NCBI RefSeq assembly: GCF_004362515.1
Contig: NZ_SNXU01000001.1
Span: forward strand, 4,774,001-4,838,000
DNA length: 64,000 bases
Direction: 5' to 3'
Source of the DNA: Actinokineospora alba
GTDB lineage: Bacteria; Actinomycetota; Actinomycetes; Mycobacteriales; Pseudonocardiaceae
Position numbers and translations under genes: made by a program. Of the stretch, positions 36,058 to 44,627 are shown in pieces. The notes under the pieces are model-generated. The model was not told where the DNA came from. It saw only the letters and a program-made list of their open reading frames with translations, and ran no database searches. Numbering within the stretch: the stretch's first letter is position 1; each line of letters opens with the position of its first letter.

Positions 36058-37092
36058 GTGGGTGGGATAACACGCGCGTCCAAAGCCTCGCGCGACCGTT
36101 TGTCCGACCGCATCGCCATCGGGATGCTGATCAAGGCGTTTCCCCCGGACGAGGTCGACGCCGCGATCGATGCGGCCGGGGTACGCGAGCAACGCTCCAG
36201 AGCCCTGCCCGCGCGCACCATGGTCTATTTCAGCCTCGCCATGTGGCTCTTCGGCGGCTCCGGGTACGACGCCGTCCTCACCCGGCTCACCACGGGCATG
36301 CGGTGGGCCGGGGTCACGACGGGCAAGCGCGCGGAGCCGAGCACCGGGTCGATCACCAAGGCGCGCAAGCGATTGGGTTCGGAAGTGATGCGCAGGCTGT
36401 TCCTGCGCCGGGCCGTGGCCGACCTCGACACACCGGCCGTGTGGCGCGGTCTGCGGGTCTGCACGCTCGACGGCGGCACGATCGACGTGCCGGACACGGC
36501 GGCCAACCTCGCCGCGTTCGACACCGCCGAGGTGCGGATGGCGGCGCTCGCCGCACACGGCGACGGCGCGCTGCTCGACGTCGCCGTCGGCAGTTCGGAC
36601 GCCGACCTCGACGCCCGGCTCATCAGCACGATCTCGCCGGACACGCTCGTCGTCGCGCACCGCGCGGAGCCCGAGTACGACGTGTGGCGGGTGGCGGGGG
36701 AGCAGGGCGCGCACCTGCTGTGGCGGGCGGGCGAGTCGGTCGACCTGCCCCGGTTACGGGTGCTGTCGGACCACTCGTACCTCTCGCGGCTGCTGCCGGA
36801 GCGTGACCCCATGGCGCGCTCGATCGCGGTGCGGGTGGTCCAGTCGAGCGACGCGGAGCTGGTCACCACGCTGCTCGACCCGGAGCGCGCGCCCGCGGCG
36901 GAACTGACCGCGCTGCACCGGGACCGCTGGCGGTTCGCGGAGGTGTTCGACGCGCTGCAGACCGAGTCGGTGGCGTTGCGGTCGCAGGACCCGCACGGCG
37001 TCGCGCAGGAGCTCTGGGCGATGTTATGCGTCTACCAGGCGGTCCAGTCGTGGCGGTGGGACGGTAAGGAAGCGATGGCTGAAAGAATGTGA
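36058..37092 (+). pseudogene. IS4-like transposase, truncated and lacking a catalytic Asp
   Basis: This is an open frame of 344 codons. The N-terminal insertion-element domain (SRDRLSDRIAIGMLIKAFPPDEVDAAIDAAG...) and DDE core of IS4-type transposases are recognisable. The first Asp (138, LDGGTIDVPDT) is present, but the usual A-D-R segment reads VVAHRAEPEYDVW, so the second Asp is His201. The C terminus stops at YQAVQSWRWDGKEAMAERM, some 60-80 residues short of what I expect. No terminal inverted repeats are seen. It is either a decayed or a domesticated copy. Its stop overlaps the GTG of the following oxidoreductase by 4 bp. Confidence 0.65.
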
Positions 37093-38128
37093 GCGTGGAC
37101 GACCTCCGAGTAGCGATCATCGGGTACGGCCTCGCGGGCCGCGCCTTCCATGCCCCTTTCGTCGAGGCGGCCGACGGCCTTCGGGTCGGTGCCGTGGTGA
37201 CCGGTTCGGCTGAGCGGGCCGCCGAAGTGGGTCAGCGACCGTGCTGTCCACTGTGGACGAGCTGTGGCGGCGGTCGGACATCGATGTCGTGGTGGTGGCC
37301 TCGCCCAACCGGTTCCACGTCGAGCAGGCGGGCGCCGCGCTGGACGCGGGGATGGCGGTGGTCGTCGACAAGCCGGTGGCCGCGACCGGTGCGGAGATCC
37401 GCGACCTGGTGCAGCGTTCCGAGCGGGCGGGCCGGATGCTCACGGTGTTCCAGAACCGGCGCTGGGACGGCGATTTCCGCACCGTCCGGCGGTTGGTCGC
37501 CGACGGAGACCTCGGCGAGATCGGCCGCTTCGAGTCCCGCTTCGAGCGCGCGTCCCGCAAGACGCGCACGTCGTGGAAGGTCAGCGCCGACCCGGCCGAC
37601 CTCGCCGACATCCTCTACGACCTGGGCAGCCACCTGGTCGACCAGGCGATCGTGCTGTTCGGCAGGCCGGTGTCGGTGTTCGCCGAGACCCGGTCGCCGA
37701 ACCCGGCGGTCCCCGTCTCCCAGGACGCCACGGTCCTGCTGACCCACGCGAACGGCGTGCGCTCGTACCTGCGAATGAGCAGCGTGACCATGCCGGTCGC
37801 GCCGCGGTTCGTCGTCGTGGGCGCGGACGCGGGATACCGGAGCTGGGGTCTCGACCCGCAGGAGAAGGCGTCGGTCGAGGGCAGGCTGCCCACCGATGAG
37901 GGGTTCGGCGAGTACCCGGAGTCGCAGTGGGGTGAAGTCCTTACCGACGACGGCCTGCGGAAGGTGCCCACGGAGAGGGGCGACTACCTGGCGTTCTACC
38001 AGGCGGTCGCCGCGTGCGTCCGGGGCGACGGCCCGCCGCCGGTGCCCCCGGCGGAGTCGGTGATGGTGGTGGACACCCTTGAGGCGGCGCTGCGGTCGGC
38101 GGCCACCGGGGTCCCGGTTGAGCTCTGA
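37089..38128 (+). pseudogene. Frameshifted Gfo/Idh/MocA-type oxidoreductase
   Basis: The N terminus (VDDLRVAIIGYGLAGRAFHAPFVEAADGL..., Rossmann GxGxxG) is in one frame until about 37240. The rest of a normal Gfo/Idh/MocA protein (LSTVDELWRRSDIDVVVVASPNRFHVEQAGAALDAGMAVVVDKPVA ... to the stop at 38128) continues in another frame. The junction GTCAGCGACCGTGCTG (37231-37246) lacks the few residues (R-x-P-x-A-like) expected between strand 2 and TVLS, so a short deletion of about 10 nt is likely. A sequencing error cannot be excluded. With the lesion the NAD-binding domain is severed. Confidence 0.75.
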
Positions 38129-38353
38129 GGGTCTGGTCGACGACACGACGCTCGCGCGGTCGTCGGTGGTGGCCAACAACGCGATGAACCGCGGGCGTGG
38201 CCTGGAGTCGTACCGACGTGAACTCGGCGTGGACCCGGTGCGGGCGGGTGGCCTCGTTCCGACTGGAACACCGACGGCCGGTTCGACCTGATCACCCGCG
38301 TCCACGGATTGCATTACGTCGGCGACCGGCTCGGCCTGCCGGCACCGGCGTAA
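38118..38353 (+). pseudogene. Internally deleted SAM-dependent methyltransferase remnant
   Basis: The first part reads LVDDTTLARSSVVANNAMNRGRGLESYRRELGVDP, the N terminus of a class I methyltransferase family. After a junction near 38249 in another frame it reads WNTDGRFDLITRVHGLHYVGDRLGLPAPA and stops. The central SAM-binding motif I segment (a DLGCGSG-like loop) is missing. A large internal deletion with a frameshift is therefore likely. It begins inside the last codons of the oxidoreductase. Confidence 0.7.
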
Positions 38354-38714
38354 GGCTCGGTTGGTGTCGGATCGGCCCGGCCGTGCGCAACCGGCACCTA
38401 AGGGGACCGTGACGGTAGCCGACCACGGTCACCTCCAATCCGCATGTTTCAGACGCAGGTGACCAACCCTAAAAATTTCGGGGAGGCGGTCCAGTACCCC
38501 TGACTTCTGACGAACGGTCGGGAAACATCCGTTCGTCCTAGCCTCGGCCGCGGCTCGCCCGGTTACGCTCGGTCTCGCTAGCCGCGCCACCGGACGTTCC
38601 CCTGTCGTCCCCACCGCGTCCGTTGGGGCACAAGCGTTCCCGCCGCTGCCGCACACCCTCCGACACCCGGAGCGCCCCGGGTCGGTGAGGGCTGCCCACC
38701 GAAAGGACACTCCC
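38354..38714. other. Intergenic region upstream of the secreted M15-like gene
   Basis: This is 361 bp with no gene I can support. It contains an AT-rich patch (CCCTAAAAATTTCGGGG around 38468-38484) that is itself a small inverted repeat (CCC-TAAAAATTTC-GGG) and could mark a promoter or operator for the gene at 38715. The segment before it (38354-38440) may be residual decay from the methyltransferase. Confidence 0.4.
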
Positions 38715-39254
38715 ATGCGCACCACCCCGATCAAGGCCGCGATCGTCGCCGCGGTCGCCATCGTCGGTTCCTTATTCGCCACCGGGCAGGCTTCGGCCGC
38801 CGTGGAGGAACGGGACCGGGTGTTCACCCCGTCGGCGGCCACGCCGATGAGCGTGCTGGTCACCAAGCTCTCCCACAGCGAGGCCGCCGCCCGGTTCCGC
38901 GCCGCCGGGATCACCTGGTCGTCCAGCGGCAACTGCAGCAACCGCTACAACTCGACCTGCACGTCCTTCGAGCAGATCAACCTGGCCACGGTCCAAGGCG
39001 CGGAGACCCTCAAGCGGGCCTCCGGGTGCGCGCTCAACATCACCGGCGGCACCGAGACCGGCCACGCCAGCGGCACCTACAGCCACTGGAACGGCTACAA
39101 GCTCGACTACTCGCTCTACACCTGCGTGGGCAACTACATCCGCAACAACTTCAGCTACATCGGCGGCAACAAGTGGCGCTCCGGCTCGGGCAACATCTAC
39201 TACCTCGAGAGCAACCACTGGGACGTCACGTACTACAACTGCGGCGGCTGCTGA
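38715..39254 (+). CDS. Secreted M15/hedgehog-fold peptidase-like protein
   Basis: This encodes 179 residues. A signal peptide (about 1-28, ending GQASA-A) is followed by a small Cys-rich domain (Cys74, 82, 105, 137, 176, 179). The motif His124-x6-Asp131 (SHWNGYKLDY) and Glu165-x2-His168-Trp (ESNHW) reproduces the zinc and catalytic pattern of the D-Ala-D-Ala carboxypeptidase/hedgehog fold (H-x6-D ... E-x2-H). Similar phage- and actinomycete-type proteins carry VTGGTETGHASGTYSHWNGYK-like cores. It would act outside the cell, probably on peptidoglycan peptides, but no substrate is proven. ATG 38715 has GAAAGGAC seven nt upstream. Confidence 0.7.
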   Translation: MRTTPIKAAIVAAVAIVGSLFATGQASAAVEERDRVFTPSAATPMSVLVTKLSHSEAAARFRAAGITWSSSGNCSNRYNSTCTSFEQINLATVQGAETLKRASGCALNITGGTETGHASGTYSHWNGYKLDYSLYTCVGNYIRNNFSYIGGNKWRSGSGNIYYLESNHWDVTYYNCGGC

Positions 39255-39260
39255 CCTGAC

Positions 39261-39300
39261 CCGGTGGCCACGGCCGTCACCACGCGGTCGTGGCCACCGG
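39261..39300. terminator. Bidirectional hairpin terminator overlapping the P450 stop
   Basis: A perfect 12-bp stem, CCGGTGGCCACG (39261-39272) with CGTGGCCACCGG (39289-39300), lies between the convergent M15-like and P450 genes. The right arm encodes the last residues of the P450. Confidence 0.65.
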
Positions 39301-40563
39301 CAGGCTCTTGATCCCGTTCTGGAAGTTCGACCGCAGCCGCACCGGCTCGCCCGCGAGGGTAAGGCGGCAAGACAAATCCAGGACCGCGCGGAACATGGCC
39401 CGCATCTGCACCCGCGCGAGGTGCGCGCCGAGGCAGAAGTGCGGGCCGTGGCCGAAGCTGAGGTGCTCGCCCGCGGGCCGGGTGAGGTCGAACCGGTCGG
39501 GGTCGGCGAATACCCGCTCATCCCGGTTCGCCGAGGAGAACCACACGACGACTTTCGTGCCCGCGGCGATCGGTGTCCCGGCGAGTTCGGTGTCCACTGT
39601 GGCCGTCCGGCGGAAATGCATCACCGGGGTCCACCACCGCAGCATTTCCTCGACGGCGTTCGGGAGAAGATCGGGTTCGGCTTTGAGTCGGCGATAAGAG
39701 TCCACATGGGACAACAACGCGATCATCCCGCCTGGAATGCCGTTGCGGAGTGTCTCATTGCCCGCCACCGAGAACAGCCAGAACAGATTCTCGAATTCCT
39801 CGATCGAGACCCGGCCGCCCTCGTCGTCCACATGGGACATCAGGGTGCTCATGACGTCCTCGCCCGGATGCAAGCGCTTGATCTCGCCGAGACCGTTCGC
39901 GTAGGCGTAGAGATCGGGCATTCCCTCCCGGGTTCGCGGGTCGGGCATGCGCCCGTCGGCTCCCGGCTCGGGCCGCAGCCGCAGCGCCTGCCGGGCCAGG
40001 TCGGTCGACCCCGCGCCCTCGGTGTCGCTCACCGCGTACTCGGGGTCCTGGAAGCCGATCACCCGGTTGCTCCAGTCGAACATCAGCCACCGGTCCTCGG
40101 CGGGCACGCCGAACACCTCGGCCAGGGTGAGCAGCGGCAGGTCGGCGGCGACGTCCTTGGCGAAGTCGAACTCGCCGCGCTCCACCGCCCTGGCGACGAG
40201 GTCACGCGCCCAGCCGTCGATCCGGTCGGCCAGCCGGGCCAGCGCCCGCGGGGTGAACGCCCTGGTCAGCAGGCCGCGCAGGCGCGAGTGGTCCGGCGGG
40301 TCCTGGTTGAGCATCATCCGGCGCACGTAGGCCAGCGCTTCCGGCGCCGGGTCGCGGATCTGGGTCGCCCCGAGCCGCGACGAGTAGACCTCCGGCGTGC
40401 GCAGGACGTGGCGCACCTCGGCGTGCCGCAGGACCGCCCAGAACCCGGGGCCGTCGGACTCGTCGACCCAGCGGACGGCGCCTTCCTCGCGTAGGCCCGC
40501 CAGGAGGGCGTGCGGCACGGCGGTCACATAGGTGTCCGGGTCGAGAATCGGCGCGGCGTCCAT
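39277..40563 (-). CDS. Cytochrome P450
   Basis: This is a 428-residue soluble bacterial P450. The I-helix oxygen-binding motif is in FSVAGNETLRNG, the ExxR is in EEMLRWW, and the heme loop is SFGHGPHFCLGAHLAR, with the axial Cys near residue 380. The B-C region (MMLNQDPPDHSRLRGLLTRAFTPR) and overall sequence recall the CYP124/125/142 group that hydroxylates branched lipids or sterol side chains, but that assignment is tentative. No ferredoxin gene is adjacent. It is divergent from the alpha/beta hydrolase gene (46 bp between starts). Confidence 0.93.
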   Translation of the reverse strand: MDAAPILDPDTYVTAVPHALLAGLREEGAVRWVDESDGPGFWAVLRHAEVRHVLRTPEVYSSRLGATQIRDPAPEALAYVRRMMLNQDPPDHSRLRGLLTRAFTPRALARLADRIDGWARDLVARAVERGEFDFAKDVAADLPLLTLAEVFGVPAEDRWLMFDWSNRVIGFQDPEYAVSDTEGAGSTDLARQALRLRPEPGADGRMPDPRTREGMPDLYAYANGLGEIKRLHPGEDVMSTLMSHVDDEGGRVSIEEFENLFWLFSVAGNETLRNGIPGGMIALLSHVDSYRRLKAEPDLLPNAVEEMLRWWTPVMHFRRTATVDTELAGTPIAAGTKVVVWFSSANRDERVFADPDRFDLTRPAGEHLSFGHGPHFCLGAHLARVQMRAMFRAVLDLSCRLTLAGEPVRLRSNFQNGIKSLPVATTAW

Positions 40564-40609
40564 GCCCGCATTCTGTACCGCCCGGCGCCGCGTGCGGCAA
40601 GATCAGCGC

Positions 40610-41338
40610 GTGGACAACTTGTACGTCACGCGAGGCGGCACCGACGGGCCGACCTTGCTGCTGCTGCACGGGCTGGGCGCGACCGCCGAGGTATGGGAGG
40701 GCGTGACACCGCTGTGGCCCGGACGCTGGGTGGCCCCCGACCTGCCGGGCCATGGCCACTCGCCTGCGCTTGCCGGCTACTCCTTCGGCGGGCTCGCCGC
40801 GGAGGTGGCCGGGTCGGTCGACGGGCCGGTCGCCGTGCTCGGCCACTCGCTCGGCGGCGTGGTCGGATTGGCGCTGGCCAGCGGGTGGTTCGGGGTTCCG
40901 GTGGCGGCGGTGTGCGGGATCGGCATCAAGGTCAGCTGGACGTCGGAGGACCTCGCGAAGGCCGCGCAGCTCGCGGCCAAGCCGTCGCGGCTGTTCGCCT
41001 CACCCGAGGAAGCCCTCGACCGCGCGGCCAAGGTGGCCGGACTGCCGTCGGCGTCGATCGACAGCAGGCTCGTGGTGGAGGAGGAAGACGGCTGGCGGCT
41101 GAGCCTCGATCCCCGCGCCTTCGCTGTCGGCCGCCCGGACCTGCCGGGCCTGCTCGGCGCGGCCCGGGCGCGAGTGCGGCTGGCGGCGGGGGAGACCGAC
41201 CCGATGAGCCCGGCGGACCACCTGCGGACGCTGGTGCCGGACCCGGTGATCCTGCCCGGCCTCGGCCACAGCGCCCACGTCGAAGACCCGGAAGCGTTGC
41301 GGCCGCTGATCGAGGAACTCCTCAGCGCGGTCACATGA
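40610..41338 (+). CDS. Alpha/beta fold hydrolase
   Basis: This encodes 242 residues. The oxyanion strand is LLLLHGLGATAEVW, the nucleophile elbow GHSLGGVVG (Ser near residue 79), and the catalytic His is in LGHSAHVEDP; the Asp is probably in ETDPMSP. GTG 40610 is chosen as the start of the fold. The stop overlaps the ATG of the following phosphatase remnant by 4 bp (41335-41338), so the pair formed an operon. The substrate is unknown. Confidence 0.85.
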   Translation: MDNLYVTRGGTDGPTLLLLHGLGATAEVWEGVTPLWPGRWVAPDLPGHGHSPALAGYSFGGLAAEVAGSVDGPVAVLGHSLGGVVGLALASGWFGVPVAAVCGIGIKVSWTSEDLAKAAQLAAKPSRLFASPEEALDRAAKVAGLPSASIDSRLVVEEEDGWRLSLDPRAFAVGRPDLPGLLGAARARVRLAAGETDPMSPADHLRTLVPDPVILPGLGHSAHVEDPEALRPLIEELLSAVT

Positions 41339-41855
41339 TCTTCCTGGCCCGACACGGGGAGACTCGGTGGAATCGTCTCGGCCGCAAACAAGGACAGCTC
41401 GACTCGCCGCTGACCGAGTCCGGGCTCGCGCAGGCCCGGAACCTGGCCGCCGCGGTCGGACGACTGCGGGTAGACGGGGTCTTCAGCAGTCCACTGGGCC
41501 GGGCGGCGACCACAGCCGCGCTCTGCGGGGTTGCATTCGGGATGCCCGTGGTCGTGGCAGCGGTTCCCCGGTGAGCTCGCCCGCTGCGTGGCGGACAAAT
41601 CGAGTGCACGGCGCTCAACGGCCGTTGATCATCTCGCACGAGATGATCGGCAGGATGCTCCTGCGCACCTTGCTCGCGGCGGACCCTATGACCGTGTTGG
41701 GGACGAGCCAGCCCCACGACCTGGTTTATCAGGTCGACCCGCGGCTGGGGGAGTGGACCAGGCTCGTGGTCGCGCCTGCCGACGACGAGTCCGTGTCGGC
41801 GGCTTGTCCGGTGACCCCCACCGATATGGGCCGCGGTGATGCCGACCCGATGTGA
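41335..41855 (+). pseudogene. Broken histidine phosphatase (phosphoglycerate mutase-like)
   Basis: The N-terminal part (IFLARHGETRWNRLGRKQGQLDSPLTESGLAQARNLA ... SSPLGRAATTAAL, with the RHG catalytic motif) runs to a stop at 41574. The C-terminal part (RPLIISHEMIGRMLLRTLLAADPMTVLGTSQPHDLVYQV) is in a different frame and carries SHEM where the family has the catalytic SHG-M. The middle that should hold the second catalytic residues is missing or scrambled. It is a pseudogene coupled to the upstream hydrolase. Confidence 0.75.
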
Positions 41856-41907
41856 CGCTTTGCCTGGAGCGGTGACCGGTCCGCTCCCCAAGGGCAGAGG
41901 CCGCCGT

Positions 41908-41939
41908 CCCTGGGCTCCCGGCGGACCGGGAGCCCAGGG
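41908..41939. terminator. Strong hairpin terminator
   Basis: CCCTGGGCTCCCGG (41908-41921) pairs perfectly with CCGGGAGCCCAGGG (41926-41939) across a 4-nt loop. It is positioned 11 bp after the FKBP gene stop (minus strand) and after the phosphatase remnant (plus strand). Confidence 0.8.
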
Positions 41940-41949
41940 GTCGTGCGAA

Positions 41950-42324
41950 CTAGTTCACGCCGACCAGGTCGACCACGAAGATCAGGGTCTCGCCCGGCTT
42001 GATGGCGCCACCGGCGCCCCGGTCGCCGTAGCCCAGGTGCGGCGGGATGACCAGCTTGCGCCTGCCGCCGACCTTCATGCCCGCCACGCCGCGGTCCCAG
42101 CCCGCGATGACGCGGCCGCCGCCCAGCGGGAAGCTGAACGTGTCGTTGCGGTTCCAGGAGGCGTCGAACTCCTCGCCGGTCGAGTGGGCGACGCCGACGT
42201 AGTGCACCGTGACGAGCTGGCCGGGCTTGGCCTCCTCGCCGTCGCCGACGGTGATGTCCTCCACCACCAGGTCCGCGGGCGGGGCGCCCTCGATCGGGTC
42301 GACCTCGGGCTTCTGCAAAGCCAT
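41950..42324 (-). CDS. FKBP-type peptidyl-prolyl cis-trans isomerase
   Basis: This encodes 124 residues. It is a single FKBP domain with VTVHYVGVAHSTGEEFDASW, FPLGGGRVIAGWDRGVAGMKVGGRRKLVIPPHLGYGDRGAGGAIKPGETLIFVVDLV, and nearly all canonical ligand-pocket residues. There is no signal peptide, so it is cytoplasmic. ATG 42324 has AAGGAG seven nt upstream. It is monocistronic with a strong terminator. Confidence 0.93.
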   Translation of the reverse strand: MALQKPEVDPIEGAPPADLVVEDITVGDGEEAKPGQLVTVHYVGVAHSTGEEFDASWNRNDTFSFPLGGGRVIAGWDRGVAGMKVGGRRKLVIPPHLGYGDRGAGGAIKPGETLIFVVDLVGVN

Positions 42325-42562
42325 GCTCACTCCTTGCGATTTTCGGATCAGTCCCGGCCATCTTCCCCCGACCCGGACCGTCCACGCTCGACGACCCACC
42401 CGGGCGTAACACCTCAGGCCCCGCCGGCGACTTCACCATCGCGGCCCTGTCACCCCCCGACGGCAGGGTCGCGCCCCCTTTCCGGGCGCTTCCCGCCCCT
42501 TGTAGTCGTTGATACGACTCGGTTCGAGCGGGTCCGCGGACAACGCGAAGCCAAGACCTCCC

Positions 42563-42605
42563 TTGACATCCTCGCGTCGGCGTGAATACTTAAGCATGTG
42601 CTTAA
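42563..42605 (+). promoter_or_regulatory. Leaderless promoter and ArsR-type operator
   Basis: TTGACA (42563-42568), an 18-nt spacer and TACTTA (42587-42592) are followed five nt later by the GTG start at 42598. A perfect 16-bp palindrome TTAAGCA-TG-TGCTTAA (42590-42605) covers the -10 region and the start codon, the expected site for autorepression by the ArsR-like product. Confidence 0.75.
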
Positions 42606-42948
42606 CCAACGCGGCGATCTCGACAAGGTCTTCCACGCCCTGGCCGACCCGAGCAGGCGGACCATGGTCGAGCGGTTGGGCAGGGGACCGGCCTCGGTGA
42701 GCGAACTGGCGAAACCGCTGGCGATGTCCCTGCCCGCGGTGGTGCAGCACCTGGCGGTCCTCGAAGCGAGTGGGCTGGTGAAGTCCGAAAAGGTCGGACG
42801 GGTCCGCACCTGCCGCATCGAGCCGAAGGTGCTCAACATGGCCGAACAGTGGATCACCGAGCGCAAGGCGACCTGGGAGAGCAGGCTCGACCGGCTCGGG
42901 GACTTCCTCGCCGAAACCGAATCAGCGGAGAAAAGGACAGACACATGA
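42598..42948 (+). CDS. ArsR-family transcriptional regulator
   Basis: This encodes 116 residues. The winged HTH (FHALADPSRRTMVERLGRGPASVSELAKPLAMSLPAVVQHLAVLEASGLVKSEKVGRVRTCRI) is typical of the SdpR-like ArsR branch without metal-binding cysteines. It is coupled by a 4-bp overlap (42945-42948) to a SRPBCC-domain gene, the usual partner of this branch. It is probably autorepressed through the palindrome across its own start. Confidence 0.92.
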   Translation: MLNQRGDLDKVFHALADPSRRTMVERLGRGPASVSELAKPLAMSLPAVVQHLAVLEASGLVKSEKVGRVRTCRIEPKVLNMAEQWITERKATWESRLDRLGDFLAETESAEKRTDT

Positions 42949-43409
42949 GCGTCACCCACGCGACCTTCGTCGTCGAGCGCGTCTACCCGGCCACCCCCGA
43001 GCGCGTCTTCAACGCCTGGGCCGACCCGGAGTTCAAGGCCCGCTGGTTCGCCGGCCCGGACGACTGGGAGAACAGCCCGCTGAGCCTCGACTTCCGCGTC
43101 GGCGGCGAGGAGTCCAGCAGCGGCGGCCCCAAGGGCGGCCCGGTCCACACCATGCGCGGCCGGTACCAGGACATCGTGCCCAACGAGCGCATCGTGTCGT
43201 CCTACGAGATGTACATGGACGACCAGCGCATCTCGGTGTCGCTGGCGACCGTCGAACTCACCCCCAAGGGCGACGGCACCCTGCTCACCTACACCGAACA
43301 GGGCGCCTTCCTCGACGGCCTCGACCAGCCCAAGTACCGCGAAGAGGGCACCGCCGAACTCCTCGACGCCTTGGGCGCCGCGCTCAGCAGCGAGAACGCC
43401 ACCGCATGA
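42945..43409 (+). CDS. SRPBCC/AHSA1-like domain protein
   Basis: This encodes 154 residues. It has an AHSA1-type START-like fold: ATFVVERVYPATPERVFNAWADPEFKARWFAGP at the N terminus, with the central MRGRYQDIVPNERIVSSYEM and a C-terminal helix. It probably binds a small hydrophobic ligand or acts as a co-chaperone-like protein. It is co-expressed with the ArsR regulator; the ligand may be the inducer. Confidence 0.9.
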   Translation: MSVTHATFVVERVYPATPERVFNAWADPEFKARWFAGPDDWENSPLSLDFRVGGEESSSGGPKGGPVHTMRGRYQDIVPNERIVSSYEMYMDDQRISVSLATVELTPKGDGTLLTYTEQGAFLDGLDQPKYREEGTAELLDALGAALSSENATA

Positions 43410-43415
43410 CTCCGG

Positions 43416-43445
43416 GGGCTGGGCCGCGTTCGCGCGGCCCAGCCC
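43416..43445. terminator. Bidirectional TTCG-loop terminator
   Basis: A perfect 13-bp stem, GGGCTGGGCCGCG (43416-43428) with CGCGGCCCAGCCC (43433-43445), closes a TTCG tetraloop. It lies between the convergent SRPBCC and oxidoreductase genes. Confidence 0.85.
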
Positions 43446-43450
43446 GGTCG

Positions 43451-44551
43451 CTAGGCCATCGACACCAGCCGCGGGTGGCGCTGCGCCAGGTAGGCGCCCT
43501 TGACGATGGCTTCCTTGTAGAACGCGGCCAATCGTCCAGTGAGGACTTTCTCGATCGGGCTGTCGTCGGCCCGCACGAACTGGATCAGGCCGTCGCGGCG
43601 GCCGAGGCTCACGCACTGGTTGAAGTAGCGAAACTTCAGTGGGCGGGCCTGCTTCCCGGCCATCCGGTCACCGATCGCCCGCACCGCGTACACCGCGCAC
43701 GGAATGCCGGTGGCGCAAGCCATCCGCAACTCCTGCCCGGTCGACATGTGGGCCGCCGCGGCGTCGCCGATGCCGTAGACGTCCGGGTGCGACACCGAGC
43801 GCAGGGTGTCGTCCACGACCATCCGGCCGTGCCCGTCCACCTCGAACCCGGCCTCGCGGGCCAGCGGCGACACCCGGAAACCGGTCGTCCACACCACGGT
43901 GTCGGCGCTGAGGTGCTCGCCGTCGGCCAACACCACGCCGTCGGCGCGGACCTCCGCGACCCGCACCTCGTCCCGGACGTCGATGCGCAGCCGGTCGAAC
44001 ACCCGCCGCACGTGCTTGCGGCCGCGTTCCGAGAACGCTCCACCCAGGACACCGCCGGTGACGAGGCGGACCTTGAGGTCCGGGCAGGTCTCGGCCAGCT
44101 CGGTGGCGGCCTCGATCCCGGTCAGCCCACCGCCGACCACCGCCACCGTGCCGTATGCCCGAACCGCGGAAGCCTGCTCGAACCCGGCCACCGTCATCGC
44201 GTGCTCGCGAACTCCGGGGACGGAGTCCACGTCGGCCTGGCTGCCCAAGGCGTAGATCAGCGTGTCGTAGGACAGCGGCTCGGCGCGGTTCGCGAGCCGG
44301 ACTGCCTTGGCGTCGGCGTCGATCCCGGTGACCAAGTCGACGATGAGGCTGACGCCCGTGCCGTCGAGGAGGTCGGCCAGCCGCCGGTCCCGCAACTCCT
44401 GCCCGGCGGCGAGCTGGTGCATCCGCACCCGCTCGACGAACCGGTCACGGGCGTTGACCAGGGTGACCGCCGTGTCGGCGTGCCCGGCCGCCAACTTGGC
44501 GGCGATGAGGCCGGAGTACCCGGCACCGAGGACCACGATGTGCTTCGTCAT
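43451..44551 (-). CDS. NDH-2-like FAD-dependent NAD(P)H oxidoreductase
   Basis: This encodes 366 residues. Two dinucleotide-binding motifs are seen: FAD-type IVVLGAGYSGLIAAKLA at the N terminus and NAD-type VAVVGGGLTGIEAATELA at about 140. The FAD-phosphate motif is in VYGIGDAAA (about 265). No C-terminal membrane helix is obvious, so it may be a soluble or peripheral type II NADH dehydrogenase relative. ATG 44551 has GGAG six nt upstream and is preferred over ATG 44557. It is a single-gene unit. Confidence 0.88.
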   Translation of the reverse strand: MTKHIVVLGAGYSGLIAAKLAAGHADTAVTLVNARDRFVERVRMHQLAAGQELRDRRLADLLDGTGVSLIVDLVTGIDADAKAVRLANRAEPLSYDTLIYALGSQADVDSVPGVREHAMTVAGFEQASAVRAYGTVAVVGGGLTGIEAATELAETCPDLKVRLVTGGVLGGAFSERGRKHVRRVFDRLRIDVRDEVRVAEVRADGVVLADGEHLSADTVVWTTGFRVSPLAREAGFEVDGHGRMVVDDTLRSVSHPDVYGIGDAAAAHMSTGQELRMACATGIPCAVYAVRAIGDRMAGKQARPLKFRYFNQCVSLGRRDGLIQFVRADDSPIEKVLTGRLAAFYKEAIVKGAYLAQRHPRLVSMA

Positions 44552-44627
44552 GTGCATCTCCGTTCGTCACCACATGGACACCGTGGCCCGCCGAGATGTG
44601 ACAGCGAATCGTGGGAGGTGGGTCACA

